From positions 283,501 through 347,500 of the forward strand of contig JACEFZ010021772.1 in assembly GCA_014155875.1 (NCBI GenBank): a stretch of 64,000 nucleotides of DNA, written 5' to 3'. The stretch comes from Cepaea nemoralis (taxonomy: Eukaryota; Mollusca; Gastropoda; Stylommatophora; Helicidae). Shown piece after piece: positions 40,746 to 52,999 of this stretch. The notes beneath the pieces were generated by a model. It was not told the DNA's origin. It saw nothing but the letters and a program-made list of their open reading frames with translations, and did not search any database. How positions within the stretch are numbered: position 1 is the first letter of the stretch; every line of letters begins with the position of its first letter. The translations under genes and the position numbers were made by a program.

Positions 40746-41010
40746 GGGGACTCCGTGACTGAGTGGTCAAGCCACCTGCCAGGCACTCTGAAGGTCATGA
40801 GTGGGTTATTTTGTTGTTGTTCAGACCTCAAGTACAATTTATCCGGAGACCTCTGAGGGTCATTGATGGAGCTACAGACTTCATGTTGTATGTGTTGCTC
40901 TCGGCAAGCGGCCAGCCATTCAGTGGCAAGAGTGACCAAGCTACATGGGGTAAAACCTGGTGCATTGAAGTTAACTTTCAACTTATAGTCTCGGAAAGTT
41001 ACGGCCAAAG
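40746..41010 (+). mobile_element. SINE family A, old diverged copy
   Basis: ggggactccgtgactgagtg, then ggagacctctgagggtcatt, gatggagctacagacttcat and ccaagctacatggggtaaaa follow the order of family A, with the box B region disrupted. Confidence 0.6.
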
Positions 41011-41044
41011 ATGTTGAGTGTGTTTCTTGTTGACTGGCTAGGAC

Positions 41045-41205
41045 TGACCTGCTATTTGCTCTTGTAACCATGCTGGGTAATTTCTTACCCTGGCATTGTC
41101 ACAAAGATCTACATTTGTTGTGTTGCATGTTCCAGCAGTTTGCTCTTTTAACCATGCCGGATAATTTCTTACCCTGGCATTGTCATAAAGATCTACATTT
41201 ATAGT
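41045..41205. repeat. Two-copy direct repeat of about 90 bp
   Basis: tttgctctt(g/t)taaccatgc, gg(g/a)taatttcttaccctgg and cattgtca(c/t)aaagatctac occur twice in tandem. Confidence 0.75.
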
Positions 41206-41299
41206 GATGATGTCTAACAGTCCACAATCTGGATGAGATGAAGTGATTTGCCCAAGTCTCATCCTCAGGTTTGCAGTTCCTCTCTAGCTCCTCTCAGGA

Positions 41300-41540
41300 C
41301 AGCCCCAGGCATGAAGTTCAGCTCTCAAGGCGAGAAGTGGTCAGAATATGAGTACTCCCAACCATCCAAGGAGGCTGGCACTATTACAGAGCCATTACAT
41401 GTTGCCCTGGTTCTGGGCCCATCCAAGGAATTCTCATGCCCTGCACATGGCTGCCTGCTCCCTTCCATCTATCTGGTGTTCCAATCATCAAGGACTACAC
41501 CTGTAGGGGCTAATCAGATGGAAACTGAAGATGTCCCTAG
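41300..41540 (-). mobile_element. Old module of the GAA-tailed element
   Basis: The + strand aligns with 7045-7180 of the reverse copy: catccaaggaggctggcact / tatccaaggaggcttccata and ccctgcacatggctgc / tcctgctcatggctgc. The copy is diverged and lacks the element's ends. Confidence 0.6.
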
Positions 41541-43689
41541 ATTTTATGACTTCTCTAAGCTGGCAGTGCATTTCTAGTGTCTCACTAAGACTGCACCACA
41601 GTTGGAACCATAAGTGCAAGCCCTTGAATGTTGGCCGGATGGCTGACAGAGCAAGTGTACTTTTTTGTGTCTAGGCTTAGGGTCTTGGTTAGACTTTGAC
41701 CATCAGGGGTCACAAAGTGCAGAATTTTCTTTATAGAGCACCGCCCTTGGAAAATATGCATATTTTCCCTGGGTTGCCTGAGCGGGTGACCTAGTGAAGT
41801 CTAGATATCCTGGCGCTTGCTTGTAGTGGTGTGGCAGAGGTCTTTCTCTGGGAAGTGTTCCAGAGCAGCAGCAGCTTTCCTGTGTGTGGACAGATGAGAT
41901 ATTCCTTGCATAGATGCTGTCCAGTCAGAGCCATGGAGCAAACACCTTGTGTAGCAGCGTGATAGTGTTATTTCCGATTCTTGGAAGGTGTACCTCGCTG
42001 ATCATTTTAAGTTTTCTTTGGAATTAATTGTCTTTTAGTAGGTTGGAATTGTATTTATGCTGTCAGACAAACATGTGACACTGGTGTAAGCCTTCAATGG
42101 GCATCACAAAGACTTGTAGGCAAGAGTTTAGAAGCAGACTGTCATCAGCTGGATTATCTGTTCACTCTTGAGCTGGCACTGGACTGGGGAGCGTCAGAGT
42201 TGTACCACCTTGTGGTTTCTGTCACTGCATATTTGGGAGTCCACAAACTCCAAGATCCTCAGCCAGTTGACTTGCGGCTCCTTGACAGGATTTATTCATG
42301 GTGTGTGATGTGGAGGTGTAGCAGAAGTCTGGCATGAGGGTCTGTACTCCAGCAAGGAATCTGTAGAGCTTCTTACTGCCTGGTCTGGCTTCCACTGCCA
42401 CAGAACACATCGGCCTGTATGCTCAACATTGTGAACTCAACTTGCCCTCATGCCTGCAAAAGAAATCTCTTCATCACTATGATTGTTTTATTGTGTTTGA
42501 CTTGTTCCTGTTGCAAGCTGTGATTCCATGCTGCTGTTCATTCTTCTCTTATTCTGTTAATGTTGTTTTTTACATTACCAAAACACTTTGTTTTATTACC
42601 AAAATATGTCATGTATAGTGAAGCTAGTGGATGTGTGTGATCTCAGTCATTGTTCATCACATGTTGTGTTGTTTGTCGGAATTTATATGAAATAATCTGA
42701 ATTCAGATTCATGATTGTCTGTTCCTGTGTTTGTTTGTATGGTGCCTCGTTACATTCAGATGCCACATATTATTTACAATATTATTAGTTTTTGTTTTAG
42801 TACGGAGGTGTAAAATCATCAGTTATTTCTTTGTGGTTGTAGATGCATGTTTTACAACTGTAAAATAGTTTGAATCAGTATTTGTTAAAGGATTGAAATG
42901 TGGTTGTTAGTGCATGAACATACCAATACAGTGGTCAAGGTTCAACCCTCAGTGTGTGACACGGTTAGATAGTTTGTTCTGTCCAGTATGATGCATGCAG
43001 TGGTCAACCCAGACAAGGACAGAAGACCGCATGAACACACTGACCACCCACTCACCATTTGATTTTGTTTGTAAAGGATCTCAATCATTGTAAGCAATAT
43101 CTTCCTCACTGCACCTCATCATGTCATGATCTGGTGCATGGAAAGGCCTAGCACTTGACACCGCTAAGGCAGAGTCTGCCATGAGATTATCTTAACTTTT
43201 TATATGTGGAAGCAACAGATCTGTGATTGAAAGAAAGTCTGTGAAGTTGAGCAAATGAAGAAGAGAAAATGTGTGAGAGAACAAGGAAGGAGGAGGTTTA
43301 GTGAATGTTGTATAATTACGCAATATCTTCACTATCACATATTCAGCATCAAGTTGCATGTAGGACACGGAAAGTCAGACAATCTGGCAGTAGCTAAGTA
43401 TAGCGTTGCTACTGTGGCTGGCAACCTGCTTCCTGTTACTGCAGATTTCTTTCTAGAATATTCTCTCATTTCACTTCAGTCCTGGTTACCATGACTGATT
43501 CTTAGACATGTCTGTCAGTTTTCTTATCTCCTCGGTCATAAATCTATAAGTGTGCATCAGATAACTGCCTGTTTAATGTTGATTGACAAACCTACTCACA
43601 TAGTTAGCTGGCTGCTCTTGTCTGGATACATGGACCTTCAGTATGAGCCTTTGTATTCTCATTATTAGTGTTTGTTCATTCTGTTGAAA
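41541..43689. other. Intergenic, nothing recognised
   Basis: About 2.1 kb of mostly unique sequence. Short frames (for example 42222-42410 minus, 43255-43494 plus) have no recognisable product and no splice or repeat support. Confidence 0.5.
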
Positions 43690-44500
43690 GGGGGCTGGGG
43701 CAGCGTTAGTGGCTAGACTGCTCCATGGTTGACATGCTTTAGAATCCACATCAGGGCAGATCTTGTAAACTGACCTGGGCACCCAGGTCGACCAAGCATG
43801 AGACAGGTACCTAGGACATGTCTGGGGGCACCCAGCTCGACCCAGCATGAGACAAGTACCAGGGTATGTCTGGGGGCACCCAGGTCGACCCAGCATGAGA
43901 CAAGTACCAGGGTATGTCTGGGGGCACCCAGGTCGACCCAGCATGAGACAGGTACCAGGACATGTCTGGGGGCACCCAGCATGAGACAGGTACCAGTTCA
44001 TGTCTGGGGGTACCCAGGTTGACCCAGCATGAGACAGGTACCAGGACATGTCTGGGGGCACCCAGGTTGACCCAGCATGAGACAGGTACCAGGACATGTC
44101 TGGGGGCACCCAGGTCGACCCAGCATGAGACAGGTACCAGGACATGTCTGGGGGCACCCAGGTCGACCCAGCATGAGACAGGTACCAGGACATGTCTGGG
44201 GGCACCCAGGTTGACCCAGCATGAGACAGGTACCAGGACATGTCTGGGGGCACCCAGGTTGACCCAGCATGAGACAGGTACCAGGACATGTCTGGGGGCA
44301 CCCAGGTTGACCCAGCATGAGACAGGTACCAGGACATGTCTGCAGGCACCCAGGTCGTTGACCCAGCATGAGACAGGTACCAGGACATGTCTGGGGAAGT
44401 CAAGGCAGCTGGGTATCACCCACTGAGGGCCGACTGGTCTACACAAATATAGATTTAGCATGGTAGGCCCTGTGTGCTTGTACAAGGTACCTGGACTTGT
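43690..44500 (+). mobile_element. SINE family D copy carrying a 48-bp array
   Basis: Left part gcgttagtggctagactgct, then cagggcagatcttgtaaact and gacctgggcacccaggt. The right part after the array is gggtatcacccactgagggc, cgactggtctacacaaatat. The order is as in the array-free copy at 39555. The array occupies 43770-44395. Confidence 0.7.
43770..44395. repeat. 48-bp minisatellite, about 12 copies
   Basis: Unit accaggacatgtctgggggc plus acccaggtcgacccagcatg and agacaggt. 48 is a multiple of three, so frames in both directions repeat a 16-residue motif. The first units have variant accagggtatgtctg, and one unit is shortened near 43975. Confidence 0.94.
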
Positions 44501-45454
44501 TCCCTTGTATTCACTTGAAAGTCCATGTCTCAGTCCGACTCTCTAAGGACTGTCTGATTTAGTGTCAGTGCCAGCCAGCCAATCAGCTCTTTCACTTCTC
44601 ACAATGTCTACTTCTCATTGGTTGACTATCTGATATAGTGACAGTACCAGCCAATCTGCTCTTTCATTGCCTACAATACCTGCTTGTCTTTGTGCACAGT
44701 TGAGCTTACCTCTGTGAATTGTGGACCTTTGCATTGATTCAATATATTTTTTTTTATTCTTCTTTGACCATGGTGTAAAATTGTGTTTTTAAAATGTTTA
44801 TATTTTCCTGCTGTGATCAGCGTCTGCTGTTTCAAAGTGAAAGTTTGTTATGCATGTGCTATGAAAAGGGTACACTCTGTCTTGCCAGAAGCAGTAAGAC
44901 AGCATATTATACGTATAGTTCTTCATCAGGTGTGTCTGTATACATATCTATGGAAAACACCCAGTATTTGCTTCCGCTCAAATATTTTGTTTGATTGTGA
45001 ACAGGTTAAGTTGAAGTGATGTTTTTCTGTCTCCCAAGATGTTTTATTTTTAATCACCTTGGTGATCCTTGCTAACAAATAACTCAGGCTGATTTATCCC
45101 AAAAATGTAACTCAAACACACTCAGTATGCTCAAGCTCACCAATTAGCTTTCTCCATTTTAAGTATGGCCTCTTTAGGGCCATATTTATACAAAAGTTGG
45201 AACAATTTCATTACAGAATAAATATCAGCAGTGGTAAAATAGTGTAGCCAAGTTCAAGACAGAACTAGACAAGTATGGAAGTGTATGGTACAAGAAGAAA
45301 TATATTTTCAATAATATGAAAAAAATACCTACATTTAGAGAGAGAAATACTTGTACATTAAAAATGAGAATATATATATTCAGTACTATCATATTGCGCA
45401 GAAGCCTGGAAAGTAAACAAGCATGTATTGGTGTCAGGTTTACATCCTCTAGAG
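44500..45454. other. Intergenic, nothing recognised
   Basis: AT-rich. A short internal duplication (ccagccaa(t)cagctctttca) is visible near 44575-44665. No gene signal. Confidence 0.5.
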
Positions 45455-45840
45455 CAGTGGTTCTCTTCCCCCCCCCCCCACCAGGGGGGAATTTTAGGGT
45501 TTCCAGGGGGGGGGGGGGAATTAAGATTATTGGAAGATCACATTAATACAAGAACCAGTTACTTAGTTACTTGATATTGGTTTTCCCTCTAAATTTTACG
45601 GTTCTATACTTCTTGCCTTGATGAAATTCGTTTTATACTGTAAATAAACCCGCAAATCACATTTTATGTAGATGTCTAGACTTGTTCTAGTGTATGTTAT
45701 TAAATTTATTTAGCTTCCATGTATATGTATACTGTGTGTGTGTGTGTGGGGGGGGGGGGGGTTTATAGGGAGGAAATTTGAAAAGGGAGGGGGGGGGGAA
45801 TGACGTTCTGAACATGGGCCAAAAAGGTTGAGAACCACTG
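45455..45840. mobile_element. hAT-like MITE, 386 bp, second copy
   Basis: Ends CAGTGGTTCTC / GAGAACCACTG, flanked by ctctagag (45447-45454) and ctctagat (45841-45848), 7 of 8 identical. The interior (gggggaattttagggtt, ttaagattatt, aatgacgttctga) matches the copy at 11981-12440 with deletions and long G runs. Confidence 0.9.
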
Positions 45841-45848
45841 CTCTAGAT

Positions 45849-46630
45849 AGATTCCATCCAAAGTGACAGGCTCTGGTGACAGTTTACAAATGTGTGGACA
45901 AACATTCGACTAGTTGCCCTAATACTGCTTTCTAAGCTGACTAATTGTACAGGATGTTGCTGTTTGTGGTGAAAGATATCTGGCAGTATTAAAACACGTC
46001 CAGCTGAACACTTGCTCATGATATGTTCACGCTATTTTAAGATATTATCAATGTATTGATATTGAAATATATATTTTTATTTGTATTCATTGTACTTTGA
46101 GTGTCCTGTGATTTTATGGTAACCTTTTTATGTCTGTTCTACTTAAGCAGACAGTTTCAAGGATATTGTTTGATGAATATTCAACTTGTATGTTTGACAT
46201 AAGTGTCATGAACTACTAGTGCAGATCTGTCTTGGTGATGTAACAGTAGAGTTGGGGTGTCAGGAGCAGACAACTCACCAACACTCAGAGAGTGTTATTG
46301 TTGTTAGAAATCTTGTGAGTTAGGTTGTCTGCTCTTGAATGACTTGAAGAACTGCGAACTGATGATGGTTTAGTTCCATGCCGACAGACAAGCAACACAG
46401 TCACCCCGAACATGTTCAGGAGCTCTCTTCGTGGTGTGTCGAGGGTGCTGAATGTCTAGTCACCATGGGAAACTGTTGTCACTCTCTTACAGTCTCGCAG
46501 ACAATATTTATAGCCAAGAATAGTCAATATTTCATGTCAAGGATATTAGGGATAGTTCTCCAACTTACCATGACAGTATAGCTTTGCTTCAGGAAATGCA
46601 GATTGATACTATAGTTCTATCTGTGTTTTT
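45849..46630. other. Intergenic, nothing recognised
   Basis: Unique sequence without a supported feature. Confidence 0.5.
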
Positions 46631-46634
46631 GTTT

Positions 46635-46880
46635 TGTATGCTACAGTTATGTCAGTGTTTTGTGTAGTTCTGTCAGCGTTTGTCTTGTTTACTATAGTTC
46701 TGTCAGCGTTTGTCTTGTTTACTATAGTTCTGTCAGCGTTTGTCTTGTTTACTATAGTTCTGTCAGCGTTTGTCATGTGTACTATAGTTCTGTCAGTGTT
46801 TATGTCATGTGTCCTATAGTTCTGTCAGTGTTTTATGTCTTGTATGCTATAGTTCTGTCAGTGTTTATCTTATGCTATAA
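46635..46880. repeat. 30-bp minisatellite, about 8 copies
   Basis: Unit actatagttctgtcagcgtt plus tgtcttgttt, with later length variants. Its valine/leucine-rich frames are artefacts. Confidence 0.9.
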
Positions 46881-47224
46881 TTCTAACCATATAAGCATCA
46901 CGTATGATGTTTATTTCTCTGGGTAAAATCCCACATCACAACATACAGTGATGCCTCCACACATACAAGCATCTCTTGCCACTATGTCCATGGATTCTTG
47001 AAGTATTCTCTTGTAAATATACATACAAATACTCATAACATGTCGTAACATGCTCCCTGTACTCGCATCATTCTCATCAGTGGGCAGACATGATCTCTGT
47101 ATACAGAAGTTGTTTGTTTAAGTCTTGAGTATTGCACGCTGGTGTGTCCAGCAGTTTCTTGTAATCAATTGATATTTGTGACATCTGTATTTGCTGTTTT
47201 GTGGTAATGGTTTTTGTTTTTAAA

Positions 47225-47305
47225 CATTCCTGACAATGTCAGTGATAACACATTCCTGACAATGTCACAGTGATAAAACATTCCTGACAATGTCAGTGAT
47301 AAAAC
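47225..47305. repeat. 26-bp minisatellite, 3 copies
   Basis: Unit acattcctgacaatgtcagt plus gataaa. Confidence 0.85.
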
Positions 47306-47434
47306 ATTAAAATACTATATACCTTTGATGTACATTTGTGTTGCTGTTATTTTTATTGTCTACTTTTTGTTTTTGTTGGACTTGCTTTCTTAAACTCCAG
47401 CATATCCCACAATTGTGGTAGTACTACTAGTTAC

Positions 47435-47770
47435 TACTACTATTACTGCTACTGCCGCCTTCCTGGCCTAGAGGTTAGCAACTTTTCTCTACTAATATAT
47501 TGCTACTACTATTAGTTACTACTGCTACTACTATTACTGTTACTACTGCTACTACTATTACTGTTACTACTACTGCTGCAACTTACTACTGCTACTACTA
47601 TTACAGTTACTACTGCTACTACTACTGCACCTACTACTACTACTGTTATACTACTACTACTACTGTTATTACTATTAATGCTATTACTATTACTGCAACT
47701 ACTATTAGTTACTACTACTACTACTGGTACTACCACTACTATTGGTAATACTACTACTGCTATTACCGAT
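47435..47770. repeat. Trinucleotide-rich tract (CTA/CTG)n
   Basis: Imperfect tactactgctactactatta-type sequence of about 330 bp, a degenerate trinucleotide microsatellite with local larger repeats. Confidence 0.9.
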
Positions 47771-47785
47771 GTGATTCAATTAATT

Positions 47786-48160
47786 GTTAATGTTTGTCAA
47801 ACTTGGACATCCAAATCACACTTACATGAACACAACATTTACCAGCCGAGATGCCAACATAACTATCCGAGATCGAGTAAGAAATATCAGACAAACAATG
47901 GATCAACACCTTGTGCCACATAGAGAAATGATGTGTTCTTGCACCGACTATGAGGAGAAATAATTGTGACAATTTAAAGACAACTAGCAAATTTTATGGG
48001 GGAAGAAGAGCAAAGGGAAGCCATATAGATAAATACCTGTGGTGCTCGTTTTTCATAATGGTGGGCAAGAACACAGAATTGATAGGGGATTCTGGTGATC
48101 GAGTGAGATGGCGAACCATGACTGCTTTTTGGCATAGCCACATAATGATGATCAGAGAAA
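47786..48160 (+). mobile_element. RTE-like LINE 3' fragment
   Basis: 47786-47925 aligns with 54385-54540 (taatgtttgtcaaacttgga, ...gccaacataa..., cag(a/t)caaacaatgga/cagacagtggaatcaacacc). 48050-48155 reads LIGDSGDRVRWRTMTAFWHS, matching the terminal segment near 60190-60260, followed by an ataatgatgat tail. Confidence 0.65.
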
Positions 48161-48239
48161 AACAAAACCTATACCATGTGACATTGAGGCACAGAAGAGC
48201 ATCTGTGTCAGAAAGTTTGGGCCACGTCTGAGATAAGAG

Positions 48240-48605
48240 GCTGTGGACAAACGTCACGACCATGTCAGACTGCTAGGATTATAAGTAGAGAGGCCGAAGG
48301 CTGTGAATACATAAGATGACCAATGTCACACAATTTGGACTATAAGGAAAGAGACAGCAGGCAGAGGACAAATATAGTGAACAATATCATGCAGCATGGA
48401 CTATAAGAAGGGAGGCAGGAAGCCGTGGACATATATAACTACCACTGTCAAATTGTATGGACTATAAGAAGGGAGGCAGGAGATTGTGGAAAAAATATAA
48501 CGACCATTGTCACACAGCATGGACTATAGAAACAGAGACAGGAGGTTGTGGGCAAATATAGTGACATATTTTACACGGTATGGACTTTAAGAAGAAATAC
48601 AAGAG
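48240..48605. repeat. About 63-bp degenerate minisatellite, 5-6 copies
   Basis: Recurring ggactataagaagggaggca, ggag(a/g)ttgtgg(a/g)caaatata and gaccatgtca(c)acag with substitutions and indels. Confidence 0.75.
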
Positions 48606-49228
48606 ACTCTGGTAAATTACCGGGATAAATTTATCAAAAACGAGTTTTGTTTCCGACAAAAGCAATCAATCTTGCTGTTAGATGTCTGAACTGTCGTATT
48701 TTAGGATTTGGCACTAGTTGAGGAGCAACAAAAGACATAGTTGCTGTGCCATGTGCAACCTTCTGATATTGGCCTACAGATTTTATTTCTATGTCCTGAC
48801 CATTTGCAGGCAAATTTAGTTGATTCTGGGTACAGTATGACTGGACAAGCTACATGGTAATCGTTTTCTTCTTTCTCATTTTTCATGGGGAGAGAAATAG
48901 GACCGAAATGCACACATTATATGCTAACATTCATTGGCACCTTTCCGTCTTGACAGACGATAGTTTGGTACACTGTGCTTCAAAAAGGCTTAATAACTAC
49001 GACCCATGGGGTGGCGAGTGTGGCTGGTAAGGCAAATTCTTGCTGCAAATGTTTGCCCACAGTAGATGCATGTGAAAACATGGTCATTTCCACCATTGTG
49101 CACCATCTTACGTCTCTCACGCTCTGTGTGTGCTTTATCTGACAATAATTTTCTCCTTTGTCTTTATTCCATTTCTGATAGTTGCCCTCCATGCAACACG
49201 TTCAGCGGCGACTTGCTCCCAATGTGCA

Positions 49229-51175
49229 TTATCTAATGCCTGTATCAATCATGTCCCGCTTACACACATCTTTGTATCGTAGTAGAGGCCGACCCTGAGA
49301 TCTCCTACCCGTCTGTAATTCACCAAAAAAGATGTCCTTTGGTATTCTACCATCATCCATCCTCCTAACGTGTCCTATCCATCTAAGTCTACGAAGACTG
49401 AGCATGGAATACACCGTCACACAACCTGATCTTTCCAATACTTCAGTATTTGTGATTTTGTCTTGCCACTTAATACCAAGTATTCTTCGCAGACACCGCA
49501 TATGAAAGCTGTTTAAACGTTTCTCTTGGCGTGAGTAAGTTGTCCAGGTTTCACTGCCATAAAGAAGAGTACTAAGGACACAGGCTTGGTAGACGAGGAC
49601 TTTTGTTTTGGCAGTAAGCTTCCTGTTCTCCCAGACTCTTTTTGCTAACATGTTCATTGTTGTTGCTGCCTTGCCAATCCTGATGTTGATTTCCTGATCG
49701 AGGGATAATTTGCTATTTACCTCTGATCCTAGATATGTAAAATGGTCTACTATCTCCAGTTCGGCGTCGTCAATAAAGATTGATGGTACACCATGTGCAC
49801 CTTGTGACATAATCTGTGTCTTCTTTTTGTTAATTGTTAAACCAAATTCAGAACAAGCATTGGAGAATGCAGATAGTAGATGTTGTAATTCTTCCTCAGA
49901 GTGGGTCGTAATCGCAGCATCATCCGCAAAAAGCAACTCTCTGATTAGTACCCTCCTAATTTTGGTCTTGGCCTTCAATCTCTGAGCATTATAGAGGCCA
50001 CCATCTGAGCGTGAGTGAATGTATATACCGTCATCCTGATCACGAAAGGCATATTTCAGTAGAAGTGAAAAGTATATCCCAAAGAGGGTGGGGGCTAGTA
50101 CACAACCTTGCTTAACTCCACTCTTGATTTCAAACTCTTCTGAAGTTGAGCCATCAAACTTGATTATACCCTTCATGCCTGTGTGGAACGATTCCACAAT
50201 GGACAGAAGAGTTGGTGGGCAGCCAATCTTCTTTAGTGCTTTGAACAGACCCTCACGACTGACCAAATCGAATGCCTTTGTGAGGTCGATGAAGGCAATA
50301 AACAGTGGCTGATTTTGTTCCCGGCATTTTTCTTGCATCTGTCGCAATGAGAATATCATATCAATGGTAGACCGGTTCTGACGGAAGCCGCACTGTGATT
50401 CGGGGTAGACTTGATCTCCCAGGACTTGAAGTCTGCGCAGAACAATTCTGGCAAATACTTTCCCAACAATACACAGAAGTGAGATACCCCTATAGTTGTT
50501 ACAGTCGCTCCGATCGCCCTTGTTCTTGTACAGCGTTATGATGTTTGAATCTTTGAAATCCTGTGGGACTTGTCCTTCTCGCCAGCATAGCTCTATTAGC
50601 TGGTGGATCTGTAGAGCGAGTGTGTCTTGCCCACTCCTGGTAACCTCTATTGGAATCCCATCCTTACCTGGAGCCTTGCCAGACGCAAGTTCATTTATAA
50701 CACACTTAACTTCTGTTATGGTGGGAAGTGTGTCCAGGTGGTCAAGAGTTGGCAGGGCCTCTATGGCGTTGAGGGCATCATCCGCTAGCTTGGTCTCACT
50801 TGAGTAAAGCTCTAAATAGTGCTCGACCCATCTATCCATCTGCTGTTTCTTATCAGTGATGATTTCTCCAGTCAAGGTTTTCAGCGGTGCACTTCTTTTG
50901 ATCATTGGACCACAGGCTTTCTTTATCCCTTCATACATGCTTCTGATGTTTCCCTTATCACTTGCGATTTGAATGGACTCACATAACTTGATCCAATAGT
51001 CATTCGCACACTGCCTGGCAGCCTTTTGTACATCCTTCCTCGCTTGCTTCAGCTCACTCAGAGTGTTACGCGTTGGTCTTTCCTTGTTTCTTAAGAGAGC
51101 TATCTTCTTTTTATCAATCAAGGGCTGCAGTATCTGGCTGTTTGCCGCAAACCAGTCCTGCCTCTTATGATCCAC
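49229..51175 (-). pseudogene. LINE reverse transcriptase (frame open for 648 codons)
   Basis: Visible RT blocks: ASGKAPGKDGIPIEV, CNNYRGISLLCIVGKVFARI, FRQNRSTIDMIFSLRQ, FIAFIDLTKAFDLVSREGLF (motif A aspartate), GVKQGCVLAPTLFGIYF, LLFADDAAITTHSEEEL (catalytic FADD), HFTYLGSEVNSK. After RT come LLYGSETWTTYSRQEKRLNS, RCLRRILGIKWQDKITN and RWIGHVRRMDDGRIP. The enzyme would copy LINE RNA at nicked DNA. The frame ends early at TAA near 49229-49231; one frame over, AHWEQVAAERVAWRATIRNG continues towards 49100. Confidence 0.9.
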
Positions 51176-51240
51176 AGTGCCGTAAACCCCTACCGCTGTT
51201 TTATAAATAGTTTCCTTAAGTTTACTCCATTTATCATTTA

Positions 51241-52126
51241 CTATACAATTTTCTGATGTATCAGTGAAAGCGTCTTCAAGTTGCTGTTGAAATTCAAAGC
51301 ACTTTCAGGATCATGAGTGTTAATAATATTAATCCTGGGGCTAGATTTGTGTTTAGCTGTGTAGATTCTCTTTGGTCTCAGTCTAACCCTTGCAACAACC
51401 AAAGAATGATCTGTATCACAGTCAGCACTGTGGTAACTTCGAGTTAATGATGTATGGTTCAGATGTTGTCTCCGTGTGATAATGAAGTCCAGCTGATGCC
51501 AATGGCCGGATCTTGGATGTTTCCATGTGACCTTATGCAGCTCTTTTGTTTTAAAAAAGGAGTTTGTAATACATAGGTCATTTCTAGTGCAATGCTCCAG
51601 CAGCCTTTGCCCATTATCATTCATGCGACCGAATGTTGTATTTTCCAAGGCACACTGGCCATGAACTCGAGTCCTTGCCCACACGAGCATTGAAATCACC
51701 GAGCATATAAATGTAGTCGGATTTTGGAACTGCCTTGATCACAGAGTCTAGCTGCTCATAGAACGTATCCTTCACATCATCAGAGGAAGCGAGTGTCGGT
51801 GCATATGCAGTGATAATGGTGGCAAATCCACAAGAGGTTGCCAAGCGCAGGGATAATAATCTTTCATTACCTCCAGCTGGGATATCAATCATTCCCAGTA
51901 GCGAATTCTTCACTGCAAAGCCCACACCATGTTGCCTTTTTTCTGCCTGCCCTCTTCCCTTCCAAAAAAAGGTGTAATTGTTTTCCCTGAGTGACCCTTC
52001 CTCAGCGAGGCGAGTCTCCTGCAGGCCAGCAATATCAATGTTAAGACGACTGAGTTCAGCATCAATCACAGCCGTTTTTCTCACATCGTCAATATTTGTC
52101 AAGTCAGTGGAAAATCCTGGACACAT
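51241..52126 (-). pseudogene. LINE APE-like endonuclease, one frameshift
   Basis: The upstream frame, whose first ATG is 52126, contains DIAGLQETRLAEEG (the catalytic glutamate block), TIITAYAPTLASSDDVKD and YMLGDFNARVGKDSSSWPV. Near 51660 the frame shifts into ENTTFGRMNDNGQRLLEHC, WKHPRSGHWHQLDFIITR and CDTDHSLVVARVRLR, the D-H catalytic end. These are the motifs of AP endonuclease-like domains that nick the insertion site. Confidence 0.87.
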
Positions 52127-52999
52127 GGTTCTTACGTTCCAGGTTGCAAGCCGTAGCTTGAGGTTTCTATTATTCTTTTTATTAGTACCTGGTGCATTGG
52201 TTTTACAGCCTGCGATTCAGATTTTGTCCTAGCCCCAAGCACCCATTGAAGCAGGCAGGCTGTGGCGGATCAGCACCCAATTGGCCGGGGGCTGCCCAGC
52301 TTGAGGCGGGCGGTAGCTGATCAGTGACACCTGTAGGTGTCTCCCACCGTCAGAGGCAACGCGTGGCGCCCCATGTCTACGCCAACTGACAAGGACTTAT
52401 AACCCGTAACAGTTGCCTCTCGCTTTGATTCCGAGACCGGTTAAGACCAGGGATGGAGTTATTGCCTCTCCATAGCACAAAGCCTGGGCTAAAATAAAGA
52501 AACCATGTGTTGCCCATGCAGCATGATCCCTCTCTCGGCCTGCCTAGTTCACTCCAGAGGAAAGTTAACACCTATACATCTGGAACAAGACAAGCTGCAG
52601 AAGCTGCCGGATCAGCAAAGCAATGCTCTAACTGTCCGCCTGTCGGAGCTTCGATCCTAGACCAGCTGCCAACCAAGGCTTAGGGCCTGGTCTGCCCTGC
52701 CATGACTATTTTGTCTTTGGGTTGCATTTCCTCGCACCATGATAAGGCTTGTACCCTCCCAATTGCGCTCTTCCGCCCGAAGCCGTTGGCACAATGTGGG
52801 GTGTCGGGTTTGGTAATCGCCGCTCAACATTCGGCGCTAACAGAAAACAGGTAGTACCGTCTACTGTCATACGGTAGCTCAGTCATATCTGACTAAGACC
52901 TGACTATATATGCTAACATTATGTGGTCATTAATATGCTAACATTATGTGGTCATTAACTGGACATAATTTGCTGTTTGCAGTTACGTATAGTTAACTC

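Larger units (their letters stand above)
48932..52906 (-). mobile_element. Near full-length APE-type LINE, 3975 bp, 14-bp target duplication
   Basis: The element reads leftward from 52906. It is flanked by the perfect duplication tatatgctaacatt at 48918-48931 and 52907-52920. A leader of about 780 bp precedes the endonuclease (TWNVRTMCPG, IAGLQETRL, MLGDFNARVG). The reverse transcriptase is one long frame at 49229-51175, then a short C-terminal region. Only about three frame breaks separate the coding pieces. The order (endonuclease, RT with FADD, C-terminal GHVRRMDD) fits the RTE/CR1-type group; I cannot name the clade. Confidence 0.9.

Noticed and set aside
43573..44485. Repeat proteins on both strands (CLMLGRPGCPQT, HETGTRTCLGAP)
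   Set aside because: 48-bp minisatellite with a period divisible by three; both strands are equally open and the array lies inside a SINE.
46634..46926. Hydrophobic short frames resembling a membrane protein
   Set aside because: They come from the 30-bp array; the repeated valine/leucine pattern is the translated unit.
49710..50807. Plus-strand frames opposite the LINE reverse transcriptase
   Set aside because: Antisense shadows of the well supported minus-strand RT.
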